DNA from: Bryoerythrophyllum caledonicum
Lineage: Eukaryota; Streptophyta; Bryopsida; Pottiales; Pottiaceae
Reading direction: 5' to 3'
Assembly (NCBI GenBank): GCA_963971425.1
Contig: OZ020515.1
Coordinates: 9,378,291 to 9,442,290 of the forward strand
Length of the DNA stretch: 64,000 nucleotides
Both the position numbers and the translations under genes were made by a program. Position 1 is the first letter of the stretch; each line of letters starts with the position of its first letter. The notes beneath the pieces are model-generated. The model searched no databases, was not told the origin of the DNA, and was given only the letters and a program-made list of their open reading frames with translations. This document shows, piece after piece, positions 48,145 to 59,240 of this stretch.

Positions 48145-48965
48145 TAGCCCCTAAAAGCTCATGACAATTTCACACAATTTCACACTTTAAAATAGTTGAT
48201 TCTAGTGCAATGAGTAAGGAAGATAACAAACCTTACATTAATCCTTTTGACCGTAGGATCTCCATAAAGACTTACTAAGTAACATACTCATAAAATTTTA
48301 TACACTTTGATCGCACGGATTGAATGATTATAGTGTTTGAAGTCAAGAAAATGGTTCAGTTTCATCCTTGTGTGAGTATATCAGTAGACTTTGACTTCAC
48401 TTGGTATTGAATTTTTGCTCTACACAAGGTCTAAATCATTTACCATTGTGTTGAGCATGATGTTAGTTTCGTATAAAACAACTTTTAGAGGTAGAGAATG
48501 GGTGTAGCATATTCAAAACAAGTATGCAAGGAGTGGAGGTTCAAAAATTGTTACTTCAGAATTTGTTTTTGAGAATTTAATATGTTTTAGAATGATAGTC
48601 TAAACGGTCAATAAGAAGGTTTACACCACATATCGTTGTAGAAAAAATAAAAAGTGAAAAATATGAAGATCTTTTGATTTTATGGAGAAAAGATGAAGTT
48701 TTTTTCCCTGCTTGCCCAAAATGTGTAAAAATGTTTCTTGAGTTGAAATATTTTTTTGCATCAAAGACAAGAATTTTTTTTTACATCTCCAAAGAAGGTA
48801 ATATTCTTTACATGTATCTCAATGTCAATAGAAACTTATAGCAAAATTTTGGAGCTTCCCGAAGTCCCCATTTTAAACTTTAAGTGGTACTAACTTTCAA
48901 ACGATGAATCCAAAAATAATAATAAAATTATCTCCATAGAGCTCTTATCAAGGAAAATCTAGTAC
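48145..48965. repeat. Copy of the ~0.95-kb repeat family (right block, 3)
   Basis: Most similar to the copy at 35281-36130. Both end with ACTTTCAAAC, then GAGCTCTTATCA, then AAAATCTAGTA/ACAATCTAGTA. Confidence 0.75.
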
Positions 48966-49333
48966 ATGTTGATGGCATCGCATATGCTGCATTGCGGATG
49001 CGCTTACAGGGTATGGGCGGATATCTGAAGGATACAAGCGGATATCCCCAGGGTATGAAGAGGAAATCTCTTATACATAGTGCACGTCTTGAAGGCGCAG
49101 TCCTCCAGTCGCCATTCCTCTGTGTGTTGTCGTGGACACGCTCTCCCTGGCGTTGTCAACATTGCTCCATGAGGTGCAGCAACATGAGTGACATGTGCGC
49201 CTGGATGTAGTAGGATTTCAGCGATTTAGAGTTGATGATTGTAGGAAGCTATTTAGCGTTGTTAGATATTCTTGAAATTGTTAGCATTGTTTAACCTTGG
49301 ATTTGTTTTAATGTTGTTGCGCATGAAATCAAC

Positions 49334-51554
49334 GTGGTTGACTTGTCCTTGCTGTGTGTCATATGTTGCAGAGGGAAAGAGGTTTTGTTTGTAAAGTGGA
49401 GAGACCCAATATCCAACATGCCTCGACCTCAGTCTCACAGCGAGAAGCGGAAAGAAGTGCCGGTGCATGCTCGTAGAAGTCCCAATGAGGAAGACGATGA
49501 TCTGCTCTTGGGAATACACATGCTCGCAGCGGGAGAGCGTAGATCAAAGACTAGGGAGGACCGGAAGCGGTTGTCAAAGGTAAGGCTCCGGCGCATGAAA
49601 AGTCATCTCAGCAAAAGAGGAGAAGGGCAATGGAGCTTGTTTCCGAGGACGAGGACAACGAGATCAATTGCTCTGAGGAAGGCAAATATAGCGGGGACCT
49701 TAGGGAACAATCGTGGAGGTAGGTTTTCAGTGTCCATCTCTATGAATATTGGGTTTGAAAGATACGCATGTTGATCTTGGTTAGTTTAGGACTTGTTGTA
49801 ATTAGCATATGTGCACTATATTTGACGTCAGTTGGGTGTCTAAAGTGACGTCTGTTGTGAGATGTTGTTGTTCACCATGACGGGAAGGGATAGATGACTT
49901 TTTCATTCAAACAGGTCTACGTCACATTAGATGTCAAAGGCGTTTGTATTCTGTTAGGGTTGACGTCTGTTGTAAAAAAGATTGTTTTCCTTGATGTCAA
50001 CAGGTTAATATATTAAAAATAAGTATATGTTTTGCAAGTACTAGGATTTGATGTATAGTGCAGGCCATGAGCAGGTGCAAAACTTCAGCTACTCTCAGTA
50101 CCTCGAATCCTTTGTCCACCTTGCAATAGCCGTGGTCTGACGTTTGTACTGACATTTGCTCTAACGGTTGTACTGACATTGGTTTTGACATTTGGCCTAA
50201 CATCTGTTTGATGTTTATTTCGACATGGTCCATCTGAAGCTGAGGATATCAGACGTTTTCCGGAGGTGAAAGTGAAGACTTTGATGACGACACGGATGGT
50301 GCTATTGAAGCTGTACGTCCCATACATAAAAGAGGTGGTTCAGGTGTTATGAGGAAACCAATTGAAGCGGACGGCGAGGGGCAACCCTTTGGATTGATGA
50401 AGTTGGCCTTTGCCAACGATGTGAAGAAATATGCAAAGGACCTTGACCCTAGGGTTGGCTGGAGAAACAACCAAGGCATTTGAGGAGAAATTTATTTAAA
50501 AGAGTGTACACAGGTATGCAAAAAACTGAGCCCATTGTTTTTTTCAATAGTCCAGTTTGATGATTATTGGCTATGGCAAATGGACTGATAAAAGAGGGCA
50601 TAATGAGATTGTTATGAACCTCATGTATGTGATTTGTTTCAGATTGGGAGGAGTGCGACGATTGTGACAGAGTGACTAAGAAATTTCTAGGCCCAATTAT
50701 AACAGAAGGCCTCATTCCTTTGCGATTTAGGATCAATTAGTTGATTGAATACAACACGTTAATATGTACATAAACTTACAGGTGTTTATTGTTTACTACA
50801 GTAGAAAAGGTTGCACGTAATTAGGTCATTGTCACATGTTTTATTTTATATTAACAAATGAGGTAGTGGCATCCTTCCTTTATGCGAATGTTTGTGCTCT
50901 GTCACGCAGACCATGGTGTTAAGCAGGACACCGTTTGATGCCGAGGTAGATGCGGAAGTGGCAAAAGAATTCCACCGGCAGTAAGAAGAGAAGCGCAAGG
51001 TCTGTCGGGATTACGGAAAAGATGTTGAGGAGGTATGCAGTCGTGTTGCTGAGTTGGAGAGTAGCCTCGCACGTATGGAGGAAAATGTAAATGCGTCCAA
51101 TATACGTATGGAAAATATGATGCGACAAGTTCTTCACAGTCACAGAATGAAGAAAGCGATGGTGTTGGAGAAGATGATTGAGCCGTCATCAGCAACGAAG
51201 GTGGTGGAGACGTCTACGTTGACGTCAACCACGACAGAGGTAGAGGCAACAATATTGGAAATCCTTCTACCGCAGCTGAAGACGGGGGCCTCCCCCGTTG
51301 AAACACAGTCTGGAAGAGCTCTTGTTGCCGTCGTCGTCACTGAGGAGACCACAAAAGACCTATCCACGTCTCATGAGGTTTCACCCGGCAATGACTGCTT
51401 GAAGAGGCAGATGGAATTAGAGGACGTGTACTCCATGGAACTTAAGGATGTATATCGACAAGCTGTGAGTACGGGCAATGAAGTGGTGGTTGAAGAGAAC
51501 ATGAAGGAGCGAGAGGGAATTGAACGACTTTCTAGCAATCAGGTAGACCTCTAG
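49334..51554 (+). pseudogene. TnpA/Ptta-type gene of the inner CACTA, decayed
   Basis: Exon-like pieces follow the same order as the intact gene at 17524-22632. KWRDPISNMPRPQSHSEKRK (from about 49380) corresponds to exon 2. MRKPIEADGEGQPFGLMKLA and VKKYAKDLDPRVGWRNNQ (about 50240-50515) correspond to exon 3. DWEECDDCDRVTKKFLGPII (about 50641) corresponds to exon 4 but stops after FRIN. EVDAEVAKEFHRQ with a coiled coil (VCSRVAELESSLARMEENV, 50911-51554) corresponds to exon 5. In-frame stops after NNQGI, FRIN and FHRQ show it is dead. It is inverted relative to its homologue in the outer element and lies near the right end, as expected for the TnpA side of an oppositely oriented element. Confidence 0.75.
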
Positions 51555-53109
51555 GTACGCACAAAGTCTATGTATCCTTCTTTGGAAATTCCTTGAGTCC
51601 TTTTGCCATTGAAGATGATGTACTTTGCGACGTCAAAACGTTAGACAGGACATCTTCACGTCAGTTGTGACGTCTTGGTTGACATCACAAATAACATAGT
51701 GTTATGTCATTGAAGACAAGGATAGTTCCTTTAATTTACATGGAGCGTTGTAAATGAATTGTAGATTGTCATTTGTAGTATAATATGTCATCCCTATGAC
51801 CTTTTTAAGGAAGCAACTAAAGCACAAGGTGAACCATTAACCCGCCCACGACGTGCTACAAAGACAACAAAACAGAGGGCTTCTACGGGCGGAAGCAATG
51901 GCTCAACACCAAAGCGAGCAAATCTACCGAAGCCTCCACAGGTTTTGTTAAAGCTAACAAGTCTCCTTATTTTTGAAGGGGGGGTTTCTTTTATTTTCAA
52001 TACAAATGGTAGCAAGCTTGTCAATGTCAAATGTGCTAAAGTTTAAACTCACATACACAGTGCTCTTCTGGAATATAATAGCGCATTCTATGAAACTAAC
52101 CCTGTGAGAATGGCTACATAATCGTACAGGCTCCGAGCGGCACAACAACGTAGGCCATTAAAAAGAAGTGATGCGGCGTTGCTTCCATGACTTCATTGAC
52201 GTCACAGCGTACACACAATGTTTTTTGGGATGTTTGAAAAATCGACTACACATTTTCTTTTGCGTTAGATGAGACATGCTTAATATGTCATAGTTGGATT
52301 TAGTAGAATATGAAGATGTATTGCTTCTTGTTGTTATAGACAATAAATACAACAACAGTGTTGCCGGGTTCACCACCGTGCATGTTATTGGAAATGTCAA
52401 AGCCAACAACCGATGTTGATGGCATGTTCATCTTTCACATCCACGCTAACATCCTGCCTTGTCTATACTCATGTTTAGTCCGTGCTAAAGCGGACACCAA
52501 ATATTTAGCCATACTTGTTGTGCATGTTACAGTAAACATTGAAATAAACAAAGAGAATGTGCAAGTGAACATGGACTCCAGCATGGCAAATGTAAATGTG
52601 AACATGTTGCTGGACGGGTTCTTGACGTTCAACAGCAGCTCTTAATGTTCGATGTGGTGTCGTAAGAAACGCGCCATCATTAAGGCAAACATATTCCATA
52701 ACAGAGACATGTTCGACCTAACGTCAATTCTAACAACCCTGGGTGGAGATAAAATGCCCAAAAATTGATGACGTCAGCTGGCGTGGATTGTACACGTCAT
52801 GCCAAGGGGATCCACGTCAAGAAAGTACAAAATCTCACACCATTGCCAGCTCAAATTGATGATGGATGAAAAAAAGTCCCATGTGGGAACATCTAACAAA
52901 ATCATTGCTTATGTGGACTTGTACATCCGTCCACGTGGAGCCTTTCTCAAAGCAATTTAGACCTCGTTCTTTCGGACGTCATGATGTTGACAACCCCAAA
53001 TCACCCCTGTCAAGAAAAATTTGGCATGTTTTTTGCCTGTCTAGGTAGACGGATTTTAGGTGACATCAACGTCAGAGCATGTTTTTTTTGACATTCATAC
53101 ATGTTTGAT
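51555..53109. other. Inner CACTA right subterminal region
   Basis: Non-coding. GACGTC, TGACGTC and GTGACGTC motifs recur (for example 51630-51680, 52750-52830 and 52975-53085), consistent with subterminal binding repeats. No gene supported. Confidence 0.5.
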
Positions 53110-53146
53110 GACGCGTTACATAAAACGCGGGTTTCTTATAGTGATT
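53110..53146 (-). repeat. Inner CACTA right terminal inverted repeat with target copy ATT
   Basis: Ends GGGTTTCTTATAGTG at 53143, followed by ATT (53144-53146), which matches ATT at 30578-30580 before the left end. Confidence 0.88.
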
Positions 53147-56100
53147 GTCAACATAGATGTGGCGTATGTTATAGACGATGTTGTTGTGGAGGTATAAATA
53201 TGGATGTGCGGTCCCAATTCGGATGTCGTTATCAATGTTGTATAAGACTTGGACACTGACGGATTTTTGACTCTTCAACGTAACGACGAATGTCAAAATC
53301 TTCGGCACAACAGACATTAGGATATAATTTTTAACATCTAAGTGGATGTCTAGTGAAACATATAAATCACTTTGAGTTTTTTTTTTTTTTTCAAGTAATG
53401 TTGTCTTTGATGTCATCTCTGACATATCATGACATGTCCGCACGATCGACGTGAAATTCCCCATGCCACGTGGACGAGTCATTATTAATCCCTCCCTACT
53501 GAAAAACCAAGTGTTCTAAGCTCTGAATACAATGACAAAATATTTTATAGTATAAATAAAGCTCAACAACAAAAATCAAAACTAAAATAAAAATTATGTT
53601 TGATCAATAAAAGTGGATAACAAAATTAGAAAGTTCACTATACTAGAAAGTACTAAAAGCACAAAAATAAGATTGCATAATATATCTATGAAATACACAA
53701 TACAAAATATGATATGTAAGTAAAATTAAAAAAGTGAGACCTAAAACATGATTTTTCCAAAATGAGTATAATCAAGTAATGGAAACCGCACCATCTCATA
53801 GAGCATTTTATTCCAATTTCATTACAGTATCTTACATTTTTTTGGTGTTAATGCAGGATTTTTAATCACATTCCAAGGGAAAATTGTGCAAAAATAATGA
53901 CATACTTAATAAAAAAAACAATGATAAATCCAACCAAACAAAGGTGATCTCCACGTTGACAATTACAACTTTTCTTCGTACATGAACTGCATTTTTGGTA
54001 TTCCTCTAACATTTTAATGTAACATTTCTTTGAAAACAATGTTGACTTGGAACCTTAACCCCTAAACGTTGCAGCTTATTTTTAGCCAAAAAACACATTT
54101 TCAAAAAAAGTGTCATAGATGGAAATGAAAATAAGTTATTCAGATCTCAATCGTAAAATGTTGTAGTATACTTATTGTAGGTCATTAATGGGTCAAATTT
54201 TGAGTCATGAGGCCTCATAGATTGCGAGATCATAACGTATTAGTACTCAAAAAAGATCACAAAATTTCATCATTTTTACTTTGAAGTGAAAATGCTACCA
54301 ATAGATTAATTACAAAGAAAAATTCACCAACTAGAAAGTTGTTTACATCCATCTCAATAACACCCTCAAGAAAAAGGAATCCATGAGAAAAACTTCTTTG
54401 CATAAATAATGGCCTTGCAATGGTGAAAACTGCCAAAAAATTTACAAAGGAAAAAGAGTCCAATACTAGACTCCTTGCCCTAAAATGCATGCCATGTCTT
54501 CTTCACATTTTGGATGGATTTAAGGTTTGTTCCACATAAACAAGATCCAAATTGGAATCCAATCCAACAAAAAAAGTTGAAATACAACGGTGGATGAAGG
54601 AGAAACAACTCCTCAAAAATCATGTTTTTTTTTAATAAAAAAATTCAATATAGAAACATCATTGCAAATCCTATACCAAAATTATTCAAATCAAAAATCT
54701 TCCAACTACAAAGTTCTTGGATTTCATCTGAAGATCATGATTATGCAAAAAAAAAAAAAAAAAACTAAAAGCTAAATTGGATTTCACATAATTGGCTAGC
54801 AATGGTAAAGCATGCCCCATGTTTGAAAACCCTAAAACGTTGCATTCACTAAAATGAATGCCATTAATTCATACTTTACTGCATGAGTATGAAATTATTT
54901 TTTACCACACAAACTAGACCTGATTTGGGACCATACCCAAGTAATTTCATCCAAAAGGAACTTTGGATGAAGAAGTTATGGCTCTTCAAAGTTGTTGGTT
55001 GCCATCCATTGTGTTGATTCTCAACACACGGCGCGTTTAAGGGTTAAAGGGTTACATATCATTTATATAAAATAATAATTTCAGACAAAATTATCAAATG
55101 AGGGTTACGAACCGGGATTCCAATATATAAATTGGAACGGTAAGCAACAGAACTTCGACAAGTAGACGCGATTGTGTAAATTTAAAATAATTGCAAAATA
55201 CGTGTTACACTTTGTATTTATGCGTGTTTAAAATTAGCTAAAATAAATAAATGAAACAAATATTTCAATTTGCAACGGTTGACATCCAGTCATTTCTGAC
55301 AACCTAAAAAAACTACGTTGATTTTTGCAAAACTATATTTTCATCCGACGTGGAATTTCCCATGCCATGTAGATGATGCATTATAAATCCACTCACTAAT
55401 AAAACCCTAGGTATTCTAAGTTATGTGGATAGTCGAAAATCATCCTATATTATAAATTAGGGTTGAGACAAAAATTAAACAGAACTTTAAATTAATGTTA
55501 AAATATTAAAATAGTTTTAAAATATTAAAATATGATGCAAGTTAGAGAGATTAGAAAGTACTAAAATTATGAAATAAAATTGCAAGAGAAAGTTATTAAA
55601 TAATATTATAGAATATAATATAAAACTAAAATTATAAAATAATAAGAATCTAAAATAGAATGGACTCTAAAATTATAGAATATGATGTCATATACAAAAT
55701 TAGGAGATTCTAAGAATAATAAATTATTAAGATAAAACGATAATTTTAGATAAGAATATAAAATACGTGCCAAAATAGAGAATGCAATGTATTTGAATCT
55801 ATTAGTAAAACAATTTCTAAGTTTCAAATAATTACAAAATTAGTGTTATGTTCACTTTTTATTTATGTGTGCATTAAAGTAGTTCAAATAAATAAATAAA
55901 ATATTTCCCTTTGCAACAAAGGACAAAGTAATTTTTGGCCACCTAAACAAGCTATGTTGATTTTTGCACGATATGGAAGAATGTAAAGAAATATTTAGAT
56001 TAATCACTTATACAATAATAGATTATAATAATCTTTTATGACACATTGACATATGTGGTATTGTATTGGAACTTAAAAAATAATCCCTTGTGGATTAGTA

Positions 56101-56439
56101 GATCATGATGTATTTATAGTGAACTAAAAAACCCTGCCCGTTTCCCTGTTTTTTTCACACCAGGGCTGCGTTTTACCTAAATCCACAGTAACTTCCACAT
56201 ACTTACCCGCAGTCAAACTGAAAGCACATGCCGACGTGGCACTGTCACCTTTCAGAGGACGTTGTCTAAAACATGACTATGTTCACTAGGACGTCCCGCA
56301 AAACGAATACGTATATGCTAACATCTCTGCGTTTTTCCACCAATTTTTCCATGTTTGGTGCAACATCAACCAAAATCCGAGAGCCTAGGGCTCGGCTCGT
56401 TCGCGAAAACATGTTTTGAAAAACACACTTAATCATAGC
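53147..56439. other. Outer CACTA right arm, AT-rich, no gene
   Basis: Continuation of the outer element after the nested insert. No coding frame is supported. Two related segments, about 53440-53520 and 55340-55440 (shared CCATGCCA.GT, ATTATAAATCC or ATTAATCCC, then AAACC..G.GTTCTAAG), suggest an internal duplication with a 1.9-kb period. A long A run lies near 54745-54763. 53520-56100 is strongly AT-rich. Confidence 0.45.
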
Positions 56440-56475
56440 TAACGTCACAAAAATCATGGGTTTCTTATAGTGGTC
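56440..56475 (-). repeat. Outer CACTA right terminal inverted repeat with target copy GTC
   Basis: Ends GGGTTTCTTATAGTG at 56472. GTC (56473-56475) repeats the target copy at 15880-15882; after it the LINE endonuclease frame continues. Confidence 0.92.
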
Positions 56476-56619
56476 TGAAGTTAGGCCTCTCAATTTGTGA
56501 TCCTGTAGGCATAAGATATCCATACTACCTAGGTAAGGTCTCAGATAGTTCTTTAGTTTGGCCACGTTGTCGGGGTTATTGAGCCCTTGTACATTTTGGG
56601 TTAAGACTTTCACATTCAT
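56476..56619 (-). pseudogene. LINE ORF2, 5' part (start of APE endonuclease)
   Basis: The minus-strand ATG at 56619 begins MNVKVLTQNVQGLNNPDNVA, then MDILCLQDHKLRGLTS, the N-terminal signature of an APE-type LINE endonuclease. The frame runs straight into the CACTA insertion and resumes at 15882. The ATG overlaps the stop of the upstream frame (ATGA, 56619-56616), the arrangement expected if ORF2 is translated by termination and re-initiation. Confidence 0.85.
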
Positions 56620-57868
56620 GGTAGTAAGGGGGGGTATTGTGGCCTATAGAAGGTCGATAGTCCACTCATAATGCCTGCCCATTCTCCTCTTGAGGGAGCT
56701 GGGCTATTCCTACTATCCAATAATCTCCAATTCCTAAGGTTTCCTATTGGATAGGGTTTTTGGGTTGCCTTCCATCTCCTCCTCCCAATAAGTCTATGCC
56801 TCCCTTGCCTCTTTGTTAGACACGTGGATGTAGAAAAAGGTGAGGTAGTGCCGATCTCATATATATTGGCCCAGGTATGATGTGGTCCTATAGGCGTAGA
56901 GAAGTCGATTGCCCGTTCTAACATGTTTGAAACTACCGGAGAAGTAGGATCGGAATTGGAACTTACTCGATCAATAGACGCCGAAAACCCCACGTTTTGG
57001 GGTGCCAGGACTCCTCCCCTAGCTTGAGCTCTGCCACTTCTGCTTTCTTGTTTACCATTGATCCCTTCTAGTGGGATATTCAGGTCCGAGGCTCCTTCTT
57101 GTCCAATGCTGGGATTTTACTCTGAGCACTCTCCTTGCCATACCCTTGCTTGGTTGGAGTTGCCTAACATCATTAGTTCCCAAAATGTTTCCCTTTCTTC
57201 ATTATGAAGTATAACATTGCTCACCTTTGATGTTCATTGTCCGTGCCATTTTCCTGCCTTGGTTGAAAACGGTCTTTACTATGTGCCCTTGGAGTTGGCT
57301 CTGTGAAAAAACCTTGAGGGAGTCCGTGTGAGGTGTGCTGCGCTGCCAACCTTGTTCCCCTTGTCGCCTTCCTTGTTGGTGTTCTCCTTTTGGTCCCCGT
57401 ATTTGTCCTCACGCTTGTCATGGGTCTCCCTGGTTTAGCCGTTCCGCTCGTTTCCGCCGGTGTTGGTTCGTTTTCTGGGGATGTAGCCTCTCTCATGTCT
57501 GGTTCCGGCAAATGTTGGATTACAGCCATTACTTCATCTTCGGCATGTTCGCGGTCTTCTTCTTCGACCTCTAGCCCGCCCGAAACTGTTGCCCTTCTAT
57601 TGTCGTCTCTCGGTTGTCCCCTTTCCCCATGTGCCACATTGCTCGCGTCGTTCTCTTTCTGTGTCTGCCGTGGGTTGGAGTCCATGTCGGTTTCCTCTTT
57701 GTTTATCCTTGTTCGTGAGCGTGCCTCCACTTCGGTCGACCCTGTCTCCTCTCCTCTCGCCGTTGTTTGAGCACGCGCCTCCCTGCCTCTCCCCTCTGTT
57801 TCGGCCCACACCTCCTCTCTACAGGCTGTTGTTTGAGTACTCAACTCTCCTCTCGCTGCTGGTAGCTG
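56616..57868 (-). pseudogene. LINE ORF1-like charged protein, broken
   Basis: Pieces of minus-strand frame (57844-57221 and 56993-56616, with coding-like sequence between) rich in Glu, Thr, Arg and Asp (GRGREARAQTTARGEET, EEEDREHAEDEVMAVIQ). The last piece stops exactly at the ORF2 start. No zinc knuckle or RRM is visible. Position and composition suggest LINE ORF1, but homology cannot be judged by eye. At least one stop and one frame change break it. Confidence 0.5.
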
Positions 57869-58723
57869 TTAACCGGAGATTTAGGCTTATCGTAAGGTCC
57901 CGATAGTAATTTTTTGAAGTTGCTAAAGTAGTTTTGAGTAGAAGTAAGACTATGGATGAATCCGGACAGTGGATGAAACTATCCAGAAATGACAGTGGAT
58001 GAGACTGTCGGGACTTTGGATGAACTGTCCGGACAGGGATGTCATCCATCCGGACATCTTCATCCATTGTGGAGGATTAGGGTTTGGAGCGGGTAGAGAG
58101 TCACCTCCTTGGACCTTGGACGGACTCTTCATTGTGAGAGTTGATCTCTGGAGGTGTTGCAACTAGAGTGTAGGAGGATGCTTAGAGAGCTAGGAAGTAG
58201 AGATACCATGCAAATCTGGAGTTGTTGTGCGTATGAGTGTGGTGTATGGATGTTTTGTGGAAGTTATGCAAGACTTACTACTATCTATTGTGCATTTGTG
58301 TTGTGTTTTGAAGTTGTGAGTAGATGTTGTTGCTAGGGAAGCATTTAGGGAATGAATTGATTATGGGTATAGCAGATTCGGCTTGAATGCACTAGATCTC
58401 ATATAGATCTAGCACGATCTGCAAAACCCTACACATTCTCAGTGGTTGGGAGTTAGAAATAAGTCCGGATGTGTTGTGATTAGGATCTGAATTGCCATAA
58501 TCGAGTGCAGAAGCTTTAGATCTGTGAGTTAAACTTGTGAAAAACCACAGAAACGAAGTCCCAACCAACCCTAAATTCAGATCTAGATTCAAATCTAGGT
58601 CGAATCTGGGGTTTTAGACTCAGTAAAGGTCCTGATCCGGACCTTTGTCTACTGCCTTGAAACAACAGTTTGATAGAGCATAGAGTACATGGTTTTCTAC
58701 TAGATCTTGAGGTGAAATCCCCC
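57869..58723. other. ~0.85-kb segment between two ORF1-like pieces
   Basis: Sequence unlike the charged ORF1 blocks on either side. It contains GGACAGT/TGGATGAA repeats (57950-58060) and AGATCTAG motifs. On the minus strand the borders read TACTGTTAAAGGGGGATTT and AAATCTCCGGTTAAC, so a GTTAA duplication with short GGGGATTT/CGGAGATTT inverted ends is possible. It may be a small transposon or the 5' promoter of a second LINE copy. No gene supported. Confidence 0.35.
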
Positions 58724-59240
58724 TTTAACAGTAGCAGCCGTACCTCTCCCTTCGCCCCTGTTAGAACCTGTGTCTCCTCTCCGCTTACTGCTACTGGAGC
58801 ACGCGCCTCCTCATCGACAGGCCTTGTGTCTTTGTCATTTGTCGCTGTTGGTTCTCGCAGCACCTTACCCGCCAGCCTTGCTTGCTTAGCCACCTCCGGT
58901 TGCACCTCCACTTCGGCCGACCTTGTTTTCTTGGCTGCCGCCTCTGCGTGAGCTTCCGCTTCTGTCCTACTTGCTTGCTTAGGTGCCGCTTCCAAACGCG
59001 TCGGCCTTGCTTGGTATGTTCCCACCTCCGCGGTTGTTGCCGCCTTTCCTTTGCTTGTTTGTACCTCTGCGTCTCTCCCTTGTTTCTCTTTTTCTTCTCT
59101 ACTTGTGCTTCCACCGCTCTTTTCTTCTGTCGCCACCTCGTTCTTTCCTCCCTTCTGTGGTGGTGCCGTTGCAGCCGTCTTTTCCTATTGTTCGTTTCTT
59201 GTTCCTCTCGTCTCCTTCTAGTTGTTAACACCATATTCGT
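58724..59240 (-). pseudogene. Second charged ORF1-like piece
   Basis: Minus-strand frame from an ATG at 59136 (MATEEKSGGSTSREEKEKQG, then TRSAEVEVQPEVAKQARLAG). Its Glu/Ala/Thr/Arg composition and local SAEVEVQPE versus STEVEARSR similarity suggest it shares origin with the LINE ORF1-like piece at 57221-57844. The upstream DNA also shares GTTAAC and GGAGATTTAG with that copy. It may be the 5' end of another LINE or an expanded repeat in one ORF1. Confidence 0.4.

Larger units (their letters stand above)
30581..53143. mobile_element. Inner CACTA transposon, 22.6 kb, carries cargo genes
   Basis: The left end is CACTATAAGAAAACC (30581). The right end read inward is CACTATAAGAAACCCGCG (53143). 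The flanking target duplication is ATT (30578-30580 and 53144-53146). The element lies wholly within the outer CACTA. It has no TNP2 gene and only a degraded TnpA-like gene near its right end, so it would need enzymes supplied in trans, for example by elements like its host. Inside are two blocks of a ~0.95-kb repeat family, a TET/JBP-like dioxygenase gene, a multi-exon secreted-protein gene and a SINE-like insert. Confidence 0.88.
15883..56472. mobile_element. Outer CACTA (En/Spm) transposon, 40.6 kb with nested insert
   Basis: Both ends start CACTATAAGAAACCC read inward, and the match extends about 28 bp with few differences. The flanking target duplication is GTC (15880-15882 and 56473-56475), the 3-bp size usual for CACTA elements. 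Excising the element rejoins the LINE endonuclease in frame (…HKLRGLTS joins DTLASRVWRQ), which independently confirms both ends. It encodes a TnpA/Ptta-type protein (minus, 17524-22632) and a TNP2 transposase (plus, 25798-30221) in divergent arrangement. Without the nested element (30581-53143 plus one target copy) it would be about 18 kb. Confidence 0.93.

Noticed and set aside
30581-56472. Possibility that the left end at 30581 pairs with the right end at 56472
   Set aside because: Target duplications disagree (ATT versus GTC), whereas 15883/56472 share GTC and 30581/53143 share ATT, and LINE continuity fixes the outer pair.
57333-57906. Plus-strand Leu/Val/Ser-rich frames over the LINE ORF1
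   Set aside because: Mirror images of the charged Glu/Arg/Thr frame on the minus strand.
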